From Lumbricus terrestris (lineage: Eukaryota > Annelida > Clitellata > Crassiclitellata > Lumbricidae): a DNA stretch of 64,000 bases. Both the position numbers and the translations under genes were made by a program. Below the pieces are notes generated by a model that saw only the letters and a program-made list of their open reading frames with translations, was not told the DNA's origin and ran no database searches. Position 1 is the stretch's first letter; each line of letters begins with the position of its first letter. The stretch lies in assembly GCA_949752735.1 (NCBI GenBank), contig OX457047.1, forward strand, positions 13,973,674-14,037,673, in the 5' to 3' direction. Below are positions 46,295 to 57,493 of this stretch, piece by piece.

Positions 46295-48709
46295 AATGGT
46301 ACCAGAAGTGGGGTAGAAGTGGAACAAGGGGAACAGGTGGAACCAAGAAAATTTGGAAGGACAGAATTTCCTGGAGAGAGAGAGAAGTGGGAAGGCGAAG
46401 AAATGGCTTATTATGGCGCTAGACCCAAGTGTCCTTCGGACTACCCTGTTACCGCAGCAATTGATGCGGGTTTTGATTTTGAATTTTACATGAGAGATAA
46501 ACAAGCGAGGTTGGTTAACAGAAAGCTTGGAGGAAATAATTATGAAAGTGAAGGTTCGGAGGTAACTGATCTGCGACCCTTTCATAACGTTCTGTTGCAT
46601 CCTAATATGTTGAATTTGGATAAAGGTTGTGTTGGGATCCTTGCTAACTCTGAGTGTATAGTTTCAGATATGGAGGATGGGGATTCGGCGCTGCCGAGGG
46701 AACTGGGACTCCCGACTTCGGATGCACATCCCGGGCACCCAACCCTAGTCCACCCTCGGGCTACCACCTTCCCACCACCGCCTCCCTCGTCGCACCCTTT
46801 CGCCGTCCGAGCCCCTCCTACTCCGACCCCGAACACAATCGGTGGTGTCGTCAAGTCGAATCCTTGGGTGAGAACCGTCACCCCGGTCACAGCCTCGGTG
46901 TGCAAACTGTCCGTATCCGTCGTGTCGTCGACTCAGTCAATCATGTCGACCTTGTCCTCGTCGTTGAAACCACAGGTTACACAAAGTTCCGCCTACCTGC
47001 CCTCGAACCTTGGCCCTCCCGCTTACCTGTCAGGTTGTCAACCAACAACCGCTCTGTGTCGGCCAGCTTCCGCCTACGATGAACGATTCTGGGTAACCAC
47101 ACGAGCAGCCCAGAACAACCTGGAAGCGAAGTTCCATGTTGTGTCTACATCCGGGAGCGAAAGCAGTCAGTTCCAGTTCGAACAGTATGCTGAACCGCCT
47201 ACAGCTGAACCTCAACCAACGATCCAAGGTCGTTTTCAGCCGAGTACGACTCCATCCTCGTCGGTCACTGTGCAGTCCCAATCACGCGTGAGCAGAACTG
47301 TTGATTCGAAATCCAGACAGTATATGAAATTGGACAGGTACAATGGAAAGACATCGGTCGAAGCTTTCCTAAAGAAATTCGAGATCTGTGCGAACAGTAA
47401 TGGTTGGACAGATGGGGAGAAATTCGCCCAGCTGACCTGTGCCCTGACAGAGCCAGCTGATCAGCTGCTCTACGAGTTCGACTCCGAGACCATAGCATCC
47501 TGGTCTGACCTGGTTGATCGTCTACGCCTGCGGTATGGAAGCTCCGATCAAGCCGTCCTCTACCAGACCCAATTGAACACACGACGTCAAAAGATGGGTG
47601 AAGACCTCAGCTCTGTAGTACGAGACATTCGACGAATCATGATCCTGGCGTTCCCTGGTCCCACCTCGGTGCACAGTGAAGTCATAGCGATTCGTGCCTT
47701 TCTCGACGCCCTGCGAGACAGAGACTTAGCCATGAAGGTTCGTGAGAGAGAACCTACCACCTTGGACCATGCTTATAAGACTGCCATGCGTTTAGAGGGT
47801 TACCGTCAAGCAGATGATGGTAACCTGGGCCGCAATGAACATCGACCCAGTCGGGTAAAAACTGTAACGGAAGTAGACTCTGCCCCTGCTGACAGTCAGA
47901 GACAATTCCAAGAAATCGTGTTGAATAAGCTGGAGCAGATGGAAGCAAGAATGAACGCCATATGCAGCAGCCCCTCCGGCGATGGACAATTTCGCCCCTG
48001 GCGGCCCCGAAGTCAGGTTCCACCCAGGGCGGAACCTACCTTCGGAAACCAGCGAACAGTTAACCGCTCATCAAGGTTCCCCGCGGGTGACCGTCGCTGC
48101 TTCGAGTGTCAACAACCCGGTCACTTTGCTCGAGTTTGTCCCACTCGTTACCACGACTCGACGCCGGAGGAGGAGGGAGAAGGACTGGAACACAATGAAG
48201 CACGCCAGGTTCAGCAGAAGAGCCGCCCTGCGCAGTGTCGTCGAGTCATCGTCTCAACCGCTGTCCCGGTGTCGTCGAACTGCAAAGTAAAAGAAAAGCC
48301 TTCAGTGAGGCGTTCGAATCCAAAAGTCGCTGGAAAATCCTGTGTTATCCCACGAGCATCGGTCGAAGCGGAAGCGCTACCACCAGAAGGAGTTCCTGTT
48401 CCAGCCAGTCCTGGGGGGAAGATCGACCAGCCCAAGGTGGTGGCCCGAGTCCCGCCTCGTCGGGGTGTGCATCTGCCCTCCCACTTCGCCAGCCCTACCT
48501 GCGGTGGAATGTGGCCTCTACCGACTTTCGTCGGGCTTCGTGGTGCTAACATGCATCCTTCCTCTGGTCTCGCCGCCTATCGAGACAGAGAGAGGAAACG
48601 CACCAGAGTTCCGCAGAATCGTCACTTTCTGTCGAGAGGCACCATTCCTCACCATCGCTGGCGAGATCACCAAGAAAGCTTCGTGCAGCCTGGGGGGTAT
48701 AACGAGTAA
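45854..48709 (+). CDS. Gag polyprotein of element A, starting inside the 5' LTR
   Basis: 951 residues from the first ATG (45854); the open frame extends ten codons further up only via a TTG. Residues 1-147 are encoded by the LTR and are Ser/Glu/Pro-rich and probably disordered. The frame then reads through the primer binding site. Residues about 490-680 form a Ty3/gypsy Gag capsid-like region (LDRYNGKTSVEAFLKKFE, RLRYGSSDQAVLYQTQL). A CCHC knuckle follows at about 749 (CFECQQPGHFARVC). The first roughly 700 residues are nearly identical to element B. The nucleocapsid and tail then diverge abruptly, and the last codons plus the following DNA match the end of the B pol again. No protease motif. 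The tail (about 770-951) is unrecognised and Pro/Arg-rich. Confidence 0.9.
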   Translation: MSRASSLKGDALEESDDSEGGGSVSSDERLIERQIYPAKYSPPPLQEFESLSPKAAVGITNSDEHRKEGAVARRQTAAETCPVGPGTHERRESGRSSLSFTLEVPVGGSLSPRQYAATLGEGGESKRVSGASLASASGPLAVRAGVTNGTRSGVEVEQGEQVEPRKFGRTEFPGEREKWEGEEMAYYGARPKCPSDYPVTAAIDAGFDFEFYMRDKQARLVNRKLGGNNYESEGSEVTDLRPFHNVLLHPNMLNLDKGCVGILANSECIVSDMEDGDSALPRELGLPTSDAHPGHPTLVHPRATTFPPPPPSSHPFAVRAPPTPTPNTIGGVVKSNPWVRTVTPVTASVCKLSVSVVSSTQSIMSTLSSSLKPQVTQSSAYLPSNLGPPAYLSGCQPTTALCRPASAYDERFWVTTRAAQNNLEAKFHVVSTSGSESSQFQFEQYAEPPTAEPQPTIQGRFQPSTTPSSSVTVQSQSRVSRTVDSKSRQYMKLDRYNGKTSVEAFLKKFEICANSNGWTDGEKFAQLTCALTEPADQLLYEFDSETIASWSDLVDRLRLRYGSSDQAVLYQTQLNTRRQKMGEDLSSVVRDIRRIMILAFPGPTSVHSEVIAIRAFLDALRDRDLAMKVREREPTTLDHAYKTAMRLEGYRQADDGNLGRNEHRPSRVKTVTEVDSAPADSQRQFQEIVLNKLEQMEARMNAICSSPSGDGQFRPWRPRSQVPPRAEPTFGNQRTVNRSSRFPAGDRRCFECQQPGHFARVCPTRYHDSTPEEEGEGLEHNEARQVQQKSRPAQCRRVIVSTAVPVSSNCKVKEKPSVRRSNPKVAGKSCVIPRASVEAEALPPEGVPVPASPGGKIDQPKVVARVPPRRGVHLPSHFASPTCGGMWPLPTFVGLRGANMHPSSGLAAYRDRERKRTRVPQNRHFLSRGTIPHHRWRDHQESFVQPGGYNE
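46297..46314 (+). promoter_or_regulatory. Primer binding site of element A, tRNA-Leu type
   Basis: TGGTACCAGAAGTGGGGT begins two bases after the LTR. Its complement matches the 3' end of animal tRNA-Leu(UAA), as I recall it, with one mismatch. The site lies within the gag reading frame and encodes part of N-G-T-R-S-G. Confidence 0.72.
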
Positions 48710-49679
48710 TGTAGTGTAAGGTGATGGTAACGTCGCGTAATGGCGACGAGTAGAGATTGTGGCGAGAAGCCTAGGTTTTAGTTCCTTTGGATGAATAAAA
48801 TGTTTATTTTATAACTTTGATCTAGGTTAGATCATTGGGGGTAGATTAGAATTGTTTACTTGTGTTTTATTGCATTGTTGTTTTTATTGCCACAGAAGAA
48901 AGGCAAAATGTTGTGCTTGCATGTTAGTTTAAGATTTGATGTGCATAACCTTGAGTGCAGATTAAAGTTGAATATAAAATGTGCTAGATTAGGAGCAAAT
49001 TGCATTTGTGCATTGATTGAAAAGCAGTCTGCTAGAATTTGGTGAATTATCCTGATGTATGCATTGGCCTGAGTAGTCGGTAAGTGAGTAAGTTGTAGAC
49101 TAGTAGGCAGACTGATGTTGTTGCAGGCATTAAGAATTGCATGCGAAGGTGAGACTAAGGACCTATTATTTGGTAAGAGCGGTAATCCGTCCAATCGTCG
49201 CTATTGGTTGCTCAAGTGTACTCTTTCCTGTGTGGAAATGGAGGTGTAGAGGTCATGGTGCATAGGTACGCTTCTCTAAGCGGTAAGGCCTGGTGTAGGT
49301 AACTCAGCCTTCATGTAATGTGTCTTGCCTGTAATAATGATTAGTGCCAATGTCTATGATTTTTATCTTACTAGGAGAGTACGGCTGTGGAAATGGTTTG
49401 ACATAGGATAATAGAATTCTTAAAGAACACTGCATATATGCAAGATTGCTGCTGATACTTAGCTATTTGTCATGTTGAATAATAGTCTAAATTCTTATAT
49501 AAAAGTTGTTGTAAGGATTGAGCTCCTGATTAAGCAGTAGCTGGGAAACAGTAGTAATAATTGACTAGGAATCTAAGGTGTGTATTGCCCTGAAGAAGTT
49601 AAGTAAGCAAATCCGTGGTAAACTTGTAGGTAGACTGAAATTGTTGCAGGCATTAAGGGTTACATAGAAGAGGAGACTG

Positions 49680-50095
49680 GTGGTCTGTTAGTTAGATGAG
49701 CTGTAATCCGTCCAATCGTCGTTATTGGTTGCTTGAGAATCTTCCTGTGTGGAAATGAATGAGATGTACTCTTTCCGTTGGTGGAAATGGATGTAAACTT
49801 CTTCCTGTGTGGAAATGAATGAGATGTAATAAGCGGTAATCCGTCCAATCGTCGTTATTGGTTGCTTGAGAATTTTCCTGTGTGGGAATGATGTAATAAG
49901 CGGTAATCCGTCCAATCGTCGTTATTGGTTGCTTGCGAATTTTCCTGTGTGGGAATGCATGAGATGTACTCTTTCCGTTGGTGGAAATGGATGTAAACTT
50001 TTTCCTGTGTGGAAATGATGGTGAGATATTCTTTCCGTTGGTGGAAATGTGTGTACTTGGTCCTGTGTAAACTTCCTGTGTGGAAAGGTGACGTA
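49680..50095 (+). repeat. Internal minisatellite of element A
   Basis: Irregular repetition of gtaatccgtccaatcgtcgt, tattggttgcttgagaat, tcctgtgtggaaatgaatg and ctttccgttggtggaaatg, in units of roughly 65 and 50 bp. A related copy lies near 49180-49215. Element B carries fewer units at 56690-57030. Confidence 0.8.
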
Positions 50096-51326
50096 GAGGT
50101 AACAGCGTAGGTCATGGAGTCAATCCGTCCTAGTAGGCATAGGTACGCTTCACTAAGCGGTAAGGCCTTACGCAGCTGGTGCAAACCTTGTTGTAACGTG
50201 TGGTGCCTGTAATAATGTGTCAGCTACTGATGTGATGATTTGTGCCTGCTGAGAGTTAACTTTGGGCTGGATACATAATGACAGAAAAATGATTCATCTT
50301 AAGTTCAGTTGCTTGTTGGATGAAAACTGCTTTAAGTCAAATTGCTTATATTTCGTGTTAGTCTAAGTTGTCGTTAATGTTGTAGCTGATAACATGTTAA
50401 CTGCGCTAGGATTATCTGTAGGATTTGGAGCCGAAGCATGATTGTATGTGTTAGAGGACATTCTCTTGGTTTGTGGCTTCGAGCTGTTGCTGAAATGGAT
50501 TGTAGTACATTGTTTACTGTAACTGTTTGATGTACATTACCTGAAACCTGGGGGAGAGGATAACCCGATAGCACCTGATAATGTGTAAGAGTATGGATAA
50601 TATTTCTATTGGGATTTCCAACCCTGCTTTAGTTCAGAGACTTTGTGTCTGGTAGTTAGTAGTCCCGGGGTTCGTGGAAGCAGAGACTGGTGATTAAACA
50701 CCAATGGCCTGTATTCCGACGAGGATTGGGTAACCAATGGACGTAGTTAGTAACCCTAGTGAGGTAAAGGCTGGCCTAGTGGTATGCTTTCTCTGAATCG
50801 CCTGATACCCGGACCTTGTGCCTTTGCTGAATTGTGGTCTGCGTGGAGTAGGGAGCGAGAGTGAGTTGGAGACCTTCAATGTAAGTAGACGTCCCTCCCT
50901 CTTTTTGCTGGTGATTCCGAACGTATGGTTTCAGGGAGATTGCAAAGTAAGGATGTTACATGAGCGTAAACATTGCCCTGCAGTCACCTTGAGAATTTAA
51001 GCGGCTGTGTTGTTAGGGTTAAGTTGTTATGAGTAAAGCCGTGCTAAGATGCCGTACTTTGTATGCCTGAACTTTTACAACAAGCGTTGCTAGGAGGCTA
51101 ATTAGTTGATTTCTCCTTTTGTGAATTAGGAACCCTGTTGGTTCTTAGAGTTAAAATGAGACTTCATACAGTTGCTGATGTAGAATTGCCTGCTTACTGT
51201 TCAGACTGTTCTCAAGCAGCAATGTCTTTTAGTATAGTAGTGATGACCCTGCCTTAGCAACTCATGTACAACGGATTCAGTACGCGACCACTGCTGAATT
51301 TTCCAGTAATATGGAAAATTCGGGTT

Positions 51327-51339
51327 AAGGAGGGGAGAG
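51327..51339 (+). promoter_or_regulatory. Polypurine tract of element A
   Basis: aaggaggggagag directly before the 3' LTR. Element B has the same tract (minus strand, 55447-55459). Confidence 0.85.
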
Positions 51340-52787
51340 TGTAGCGTTTTGGGAAAAGCTACAAAATTATACTTAGTTTTATCCATGTTGGCCATAAAGG
51401 TTATTTAACTCTATGCTGCACCAGAGCGAGGCTGCAGACATTACGCCAGCGTGACGTGTGACCTTTTAGATGACGTGGCGAAAGTGTGGGCGCCGCTGAT
51501 TGGCCAAGAGCGACGCGTGACCTACAAACAGCGGTAAAAGGTCGCTTCCTATTGGCTGTTGGACCAATCTAGGTCAGTAGGACGAAGAGACGCGAAGAGG
51601 TGAAACCGACGAGAAAGACTAGGCCATCTTTTTGAATAGAAATTCGTTTAAAACTAAGTTTTCGGGCATCTAAATTAATAAGGAAGTCAACTAAATTAAT
51701 AGATAATAAAGTAAACGACCGCTGGTCGCCTCCGGTGGAAGGAGAACGTCGAAATAAGCAAAACCGCTTAGGAATCAGGGAAGTAGAAATAACTTAAAGT
51801 GTAGCGTGCTGAATCTGTAAATGAATGAATGGTTAAAATGGCCGGAACGCGTTGATATAGATTATATAGCGCATTACAGGTAGAGCGAAGGATAAATTAG
51901 CGCTTGTATTAAGAAGCGTGAATATATTGAAAGAATTGCTAGAAGTAGCCTTGCGATATAACTGTTGCTGTGGTCGTGGTAAATTAGTGCAAAGTGTTGA
52001 TGTTAATTCGTTGCTTTCGTGTAACTGATTAATAGCGTGATTTGACCTTCTGCAGTAGTTAAGGAAATAAGAACTGAACTGATAGCCTAGTTATATACAG
52101 GAGCATAAGAGATAGGTATCAAGTAATGCAGAGTGTGTAATAACCAGCCATAAATGCTGTGTAGTGTTAGGAATACTTTGTGTTGAACTGATAAGTATTA
52201 TAGGCAGAATTGTATTTGCACAGGTTGCTGCCAATTGTATATTAATTAAGTAGTAGTGAAGGAACAAATAAAGTGTTGCATATTGAACTAGAATTGAAGG
52301 TGATTCACTGACTGACTTGCAATTAGTTGTAAAACAGAATAATCCCATGTCTCGTGCCAGCTCTTTGAAGGGGGACGCCCTAGAGGAATCGGATGATTCG
52401 GAGGGAGGGGGGTCAGTCAGTAGCGATGAGAGATTGATAGAGCGCCAGATATATCCAGCCAAATACTCTCCGCCACCTCTTCAGGAGTTCGAGTCCCTTT
52501 CGCCCAAAGCTGCCGTGGGGATAACGAACTCAGACGAGCACCGGAAAGAGGGTGCTGTCGCGCGTCGACAAACCGCCGCGGAGACATGTCCTGTAGGCCC
52601 TGGTACCCATGAAAGAAGAGAATCTGGACGTTCCTCCCTGTCGTTCACACTTGAGGTTCCCGTAGGTGGTTCCCTGTCGCCCCGGCAGTACGCCGCCACA
52701 CTAGGGGAGGGGGGCGAAAGTAAGCGAGTAAGTGGGGCATCCCTTGCAAGCGCTTCCGGTCCCCTAGCGGTTAGGGCGGGCGTAACA
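51340..52787 (+). repeat. 3' LTR of element A
   Basis: Carries a second copy of the first 147 gag codons (ATG at 52347). Here they run out of the element into TA repeat and flanking DNA, stopping at 52967. Confidence 0.93.
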
Positions 52788-52870
52788 TATATATATATAT
52801 ATATATGTAATACATCTCAATGCGCGCGACTGCTTTACGCTTTGCTCATCCTTTGCATTAATTGTGTTGG

Positions 52871-53087
52871 CAGTGGCGGCGCCAGGATTTCAGATTTGAG
52901 TGGGCCCATAGGAAATTTCCCATTTTCATTTTTTCATCCGCTAAAATTTCTGACGACCTTTTTTTAGTCATCCGGTCAAAAATCGTGAAAATATTGCATG
53001 TAAAAAACACCCGGATGGCCTTATTTTAGGGGAGGCTTAACCTTTGAAAGGGGAGCCTAGCCCCCTAGCCCCCCAGCGCCGCCACTG
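52871..53087. mobile_element. hAT-like MITE (cagtggcggcg family), 217 bp
   Basis: Termini cagtggcggcgc and gcgccgccactg, with 8-bp near-identical duplications tgtgttgg (52863-52870) and tgtgctgg (53088-53095). The interior shares ctgacgacctttttttagtc with the copy at 10817, in the opposite orientation. Confidence 0.88.
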
Positions 53088-53284
53088 TGTGCTGGGATTT
53101 ATATAGCGCAACTTGCAGAAATTCAATTGCTGTTATCATTCAATTAGTTTAAGTAAACATTTATGCAATTACGTAACTAACGAAAGAAAATTTATTTCCT
53201 TATAAGGACGCCCAATATCTCAATAGCTTGTGGAGACACGGTGACGTCACATGCGACGGTTTCGAGATGTCTACCTCGGTAATC

Positions 53285-53367
53285 ATAATAGCGCCCTTCA
53301 AGCTCTGTACTCAGAGGCGCCCTCGACTACAGCGCGGACACTGCGTCGGAGTTTCACGCCGAAGCGC
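53285..53367 (-). mobile_element. SINE family 1 fragment, cut by a MITE
   Basis: The 3' body (atagcgcccttcaagctc, ctcagaggcgccctcgact, ttcacgccgaagcgc) matches 43051-43140 closely. It stops exactly where the next MITE begins; the tRNA-like head is not found beyond it. Confidence 0.7.
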
Positions 53368-53600
53368 CAGTGGCGGCGCCAGGATTTCAGTTTTGGGGGC
53401 CGAAGCCCATGGGCGGAGACTTGGTCCAGAAGTCTCGATCGAGGGACGAATCGCGGAGGAAATTTTTAATTTTCGTTCGCCTAAATTTCTGACGACTTTT
53501 TTTAGTCGTTTAATGGTCTAAATCTCAAAAAAATATTTCAATCATTTCGCAGTCAAAAAAGCTGACGACCTTTTTTAATCATTTGGTCGTCATCGACGTC
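53368..53600. mobile_element. Truncated MITE of the cagtggcggcg family
   Basis: The left terminus cagtggcggcgccagg is intact. The interior has two gacgacttttttt-type words as in the other copies. No right terminus is visible. The left end is inserted into a SINE. The right boundary is approximate. Confidence 0.65.
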
Positions 53601-53998
53601 GTATGGAGAGTTCTTCTTCACCGCACATTTGTCCTTTGGATCTGTCCTCCTCTCAAGTTCAGTCGTCTGCTACGAATGGAAATCTGAGTTCAGTCGCCAT
53701 TGGTCTGGTGACTTCCGGTCCATAAACCACGAACTCAGGTTCCTCTTTGGTCAGAATCGTTGAACTGAAATCCTGTTCATGGCATTGCAAGTCACAGTGG
53801 ATTGTCATTTGGCTGATCTTGGAGTGAAGCGGCTGACCTTAGGTTGACCACGAATAGGCTGACTTTGGAATACAGCGATTGACCCTGGGATGACCTCGAG
53901 CTGAAGGATCTGGTTGCTGATCAGGATATAACCGGTTGAAAAACGGGTTTGCTTACTGCAGAGGCTGCACGATGACACAATATTCTAGTGATGCGTAG
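53601..53998. other. Short non-repetitive spacer before element B
   Basis: No gene or repeat recognised, apart from loosely recurring gctgac words between 53810 and 53900. The five bases before element B are cgtag; the other flank lies outside the window, so the duplication cannot be checked. Confidence 0.4.
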
Positions 53999-55446
53999 TG
54001 TTACGCCCGCCCTAACCGCTAGGGGACCGGAAGCGCTTGCAAGGGATGCCCCACTTACTCGCTTACTTTCGCCCCCCTCCCCTAGTGTGGCGGCGTACTG
54101 CCGGGGCGACAGGGAACCACCTACGGGAACCTCAAGTGTGAACGACAGGGAGGAACGTCCAGATTCTCTTCTTTCATGGGTACCAGGGCCTACAGGACAT
54201 GTCTCCGCGGCGGTTTGTCGACGCGCGACAGCACCCTCTTTCCGGGGCTCGTCTGAGTTCGTTATCCCCACGGCAGCTTTGGGCGAGAGGGACTCGAACT
54301 CCTGAAGAGGTGGTGGAGAGTATTTGGCTGGATCTATCTGGCGCTCTATCAATCTCTCATCACTACTGACTGTCCGCCCTCCCTCCGAATCATCCGATTC
54401 CTCTAGGGCGTCCCCCCTCAAAGAGCTGACACGAGACATGGGATTATTCTGTTTTACAACTAATTGCAAGTCAGTCAGTGAATCACCTTCAATTCTAGTT
54501 CAATATGCAACACTTTATTTGTGCTTTCACTACTACTTAATTAATATACAATTGGCAGCAATCTGTGTAAATACAATTCTGCCTATAATACTTATCAGTT
54601 CAACACAAAGTATTCCTAACACTACACAGCATTTATGGCTGGTTATTACACACTTTGCATTACTTGATACCTATCCTTTATGCTCCTGCATGTAACTAGA
54701 CTATCAGTTCAGTTCCCATTTCCTTAACTACTGCAGAAGGTCAAATCACGCTATTAATCAGTTACAACGCAAGCAACGAATTAACATCAACACTTTGCAC
54801 TAATTTACCACGACCACAGCAACAGTTATATTGCAATGCTACTTCTATCAACTCTTTCAATATATTCACGCTTCTTAATACAAGCGCTAATTTATCCTTC
54901 GTTCTACCTGTAATGCGCTATATAATCTATATCAACGCGTTCCGGCCATTTTAAACATTCATTCATTTACAGATTCAGCACGCTACACTTTAATTTATTT
55001 CTACTTCCCTGATTCCTAAGCGGTTTTGCTTATTTCGACGTTCTCCTTCCACCGGAGGCGACCAGCGGTCGTTTACTTTATTATCTAATAATTTAGTTAA
55101 CTTTCTTATTAATTTAGCTGCCCGAAAACTTAGTTTTAAACGAATTTCTATTCAAAAAGATGGCCTAGTCTTTCTCGTCGGTTTCACTCTCTTGCGTCTC
55201 TTCCTCCTACCGACCTAGATTGGACCAACAGCCAATCGGAAGCGACCTTTTACCGCTGTTTTTAGGTCACGCGTCGCTCTTGGCCAATCAGCGGCGCCCA
55301 CACTTTCGCCACGTCATCCAAAAGGTCACACGTCATGCTGGCGTAATGTCCGCAGCCTCGCTCTGGTGCAGCATAGAGTTAATTAACCGTTATGGCCAAC
55401 ATGGATAAAAATAAGTATAATCTTGTAGCTTTTCCAAAACGCTACA
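53999..55446 (-). repeat. 3' LTR of element B
   Basis: 1448 bp, ending complementary to TGTAGCG. It contains a copy of the gag start (ATG at 54439, minus strand), which runs out into the flank. Diverged by a few percent from the LTRs of element A. Confidence 0.93.
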
Positions 55447-57493
55447 CTCTCCCCTCCTTAACCCGAATTTTCCATATTACTGGAAAATTCAGCAGTGGTC
55501 GCGTACTGAATCCGTTGTACATGAGTTGCTAAGGCAGGGTCATCACTACTATACTAAAAGACATTGCTGCTTGAGAACAGTCTGAACAGTAAGCAGGCAA
55601 TTCTACATCAGCAACTGTATGAAGTCTCATTTTAACTCTAAGAACCAACAGGGTTCCTAATTCACAAAAGGAGAAATCAACTAATTAGCCTCCTAGCAAC
55701 GCTTGTTGTAAAAGTTCAGGCATACAAAGTACGGCATCTTAGCACGGCTTTACTCATAACAACTTAACCCTAACAACACAGCCGCTTAAATTCTCAAGGT
55801 GACTGCAGGGCAATGTTTACGCTCATGTAACATCCTTACTTTGCAATCTCCCTGAAACCATACGTTCGGAATCACCAGCAAAAAGAGGGAGGGACGTTTA
55901 CTTAAATTGAAGGTCTCCAACTCACTCTCGCTCCCTACTCCACGCAGACCACAATTCAGCAAAGGCACAAGGTCAGGGTATCAGGCGATTCAGAGAAAGC
56001 ATACCACTAGGCCAGCCTCTACCTCACTAGGGTTACTAACTACGTCCATTGGTTACCCAATCCTCGTCGGAATACAGGCCATTGGTGTTTAATCACCAGT
56101 CTCTGCTTCCACGAACCCCGGGACTACTAACTACCAGACACAAAGTCTCTGAACTAAAGCAGGGTTGGAAATCCCAATAGAAATATTATCCATACTCTTA
56201 CACATTATCAGGTGCTATCGGGTTATCCTCCCACCCAGGTTTCAGGTAATGCACATCAAACAGTTACAGTAAACAATGTACTACAATCCATTTCAGCAAC
56301 AGCTCGAAGCCACAAACCAAGAGAATGTCCTCTAACACATACAATCATGCTTCGGCTCCAAATCCTACAGACAATCCTAGCGCAATTACCATGTTATTAG
56401 CTACAACATTAACGACAACTTAGACTAACACGAAATATAAGCAATTTGACTTAAAGCAGTTTTCATCCAAAAAGCAACTAAACTTAAGATGAATCATTTT
56501 TCTGTCATTATGTATCCAGCCCAAAGTTAACTCTCAGCAGGCACAAATCATCACATCAGTAACTGACCCATTATTACAGGCACAACACGTTACAACAAGG
56601 CTGAACCAGCTGCATAAGGCATTACCGCTTAGTGAAGCGTACCTATGCCTACTAGGACGGATTGACTCCATGACCTACGCTGTTACCTCTACGTCACCTT
56701 TCCACACAGGAAGTTTACACAGGACCAAGTACACACATTTCCACCAACGGAAAGAATATATCACCATCATTTCCACACAGGAAAAAGTTTACATCCATTT
56801 CCACCAACGGAAAGAGTACATCTCATGCATTCCCAGACTGGAAAATTCTCAAGCAACCAATAACGACGATTGGACGGATTACCGCTTATTACATCTCATT
56901 CATTTCCACACAGGAAGAAGTTTACATCCATTTCCACCAACGGAAAGAGTACATCTCATTCATTCCCACACAGGAAAATTCTCAAGCAACCAATAACGAC
57001 GATTGGACGGATTACCGCTTATTACATCTCACTAACAGACCACCAGTCTCCTCTTCGATGTAACCCTTAAGGCCTGCCACAATTTCAGTCCACCTACAAG
57101 TTTATAACTTACTCACTTACCAACTACTCAGGCCAATGCATACATCAGGATAATTCACCAAATTCTAGCAGCCTGCTTTTCAGTCAATGCGCACATGCAA
57201 TTTGCTCTTAATCCAGCACATTTTAGATTCAAAAATCTAATCTGCAATCAAGGTTATGCACATCAAATCTTAAAACCACATGCAATCACAACATTTTGCC
57301 TTTCTTCTGTGGCAATAAAAACAACAATGCAATAAAACACACAAGTATCAATTCTAATCTACCCCAAATGATCTAACCTAGATCAAAGTTATAACATAAA
57401 AATTTTATTCATCGAAAGGAACTAAAACCTAGGCTTCTTGCCACAATCTCTACTCGTCGCCATTACGCGACATTACCATCACATTACACTACA
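55447..57493 (-). other. Long non-coding 3' internal region of element B
   Basis: About 2 kb between the end of pol and the 3' LTR, colinear with 48710-51339 of element A but with fewer internal repeat units (56690-57030). No protein resemblance. Confidence 0.8.

Larger units (their letters stand above)
48710..51339 (+). other. Long non-coding 3' internal region of element A
   Basis: No protein resemblance in any frame. It is homologous to 55447-57493 of element B, so it belongs to the element and is not captured DNA. It is longer in A, mainly because of an expanded tandem repeat (49680-50095) plus extra sequence around 49200-49680. The polypurine tract closes it. Confidence 0.8.
44847..52787 (+). 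mobile_element. LTR retrotransposon A: gag-only Ty3/gypsy derivative
   Basis: 7941 bp: 5' LTR 44847-46294, internal 46295-51339, 3' LTR 51340-52787. The LTRs are 1448 bp each, beginning TGTAGCG and ending GTAACA. I noticed only two differences between them (near 44899/51395 and 45610/52103), so the insertion is young. It encodes Gag but no protease, RT or integrase, followed by about 2.6 kb of non-coding DNA shared with element B. It is probably mobilised in trans by full-length relatives such as B. Confidence 0.93.

Noticed and set aside
46654..47082. Overlapping ORF inside element A gag (also 62174-62749 in B)
   Set aside because: A shadow frame of the Pro/Ser-rich gag region; no motif or start context of its own.
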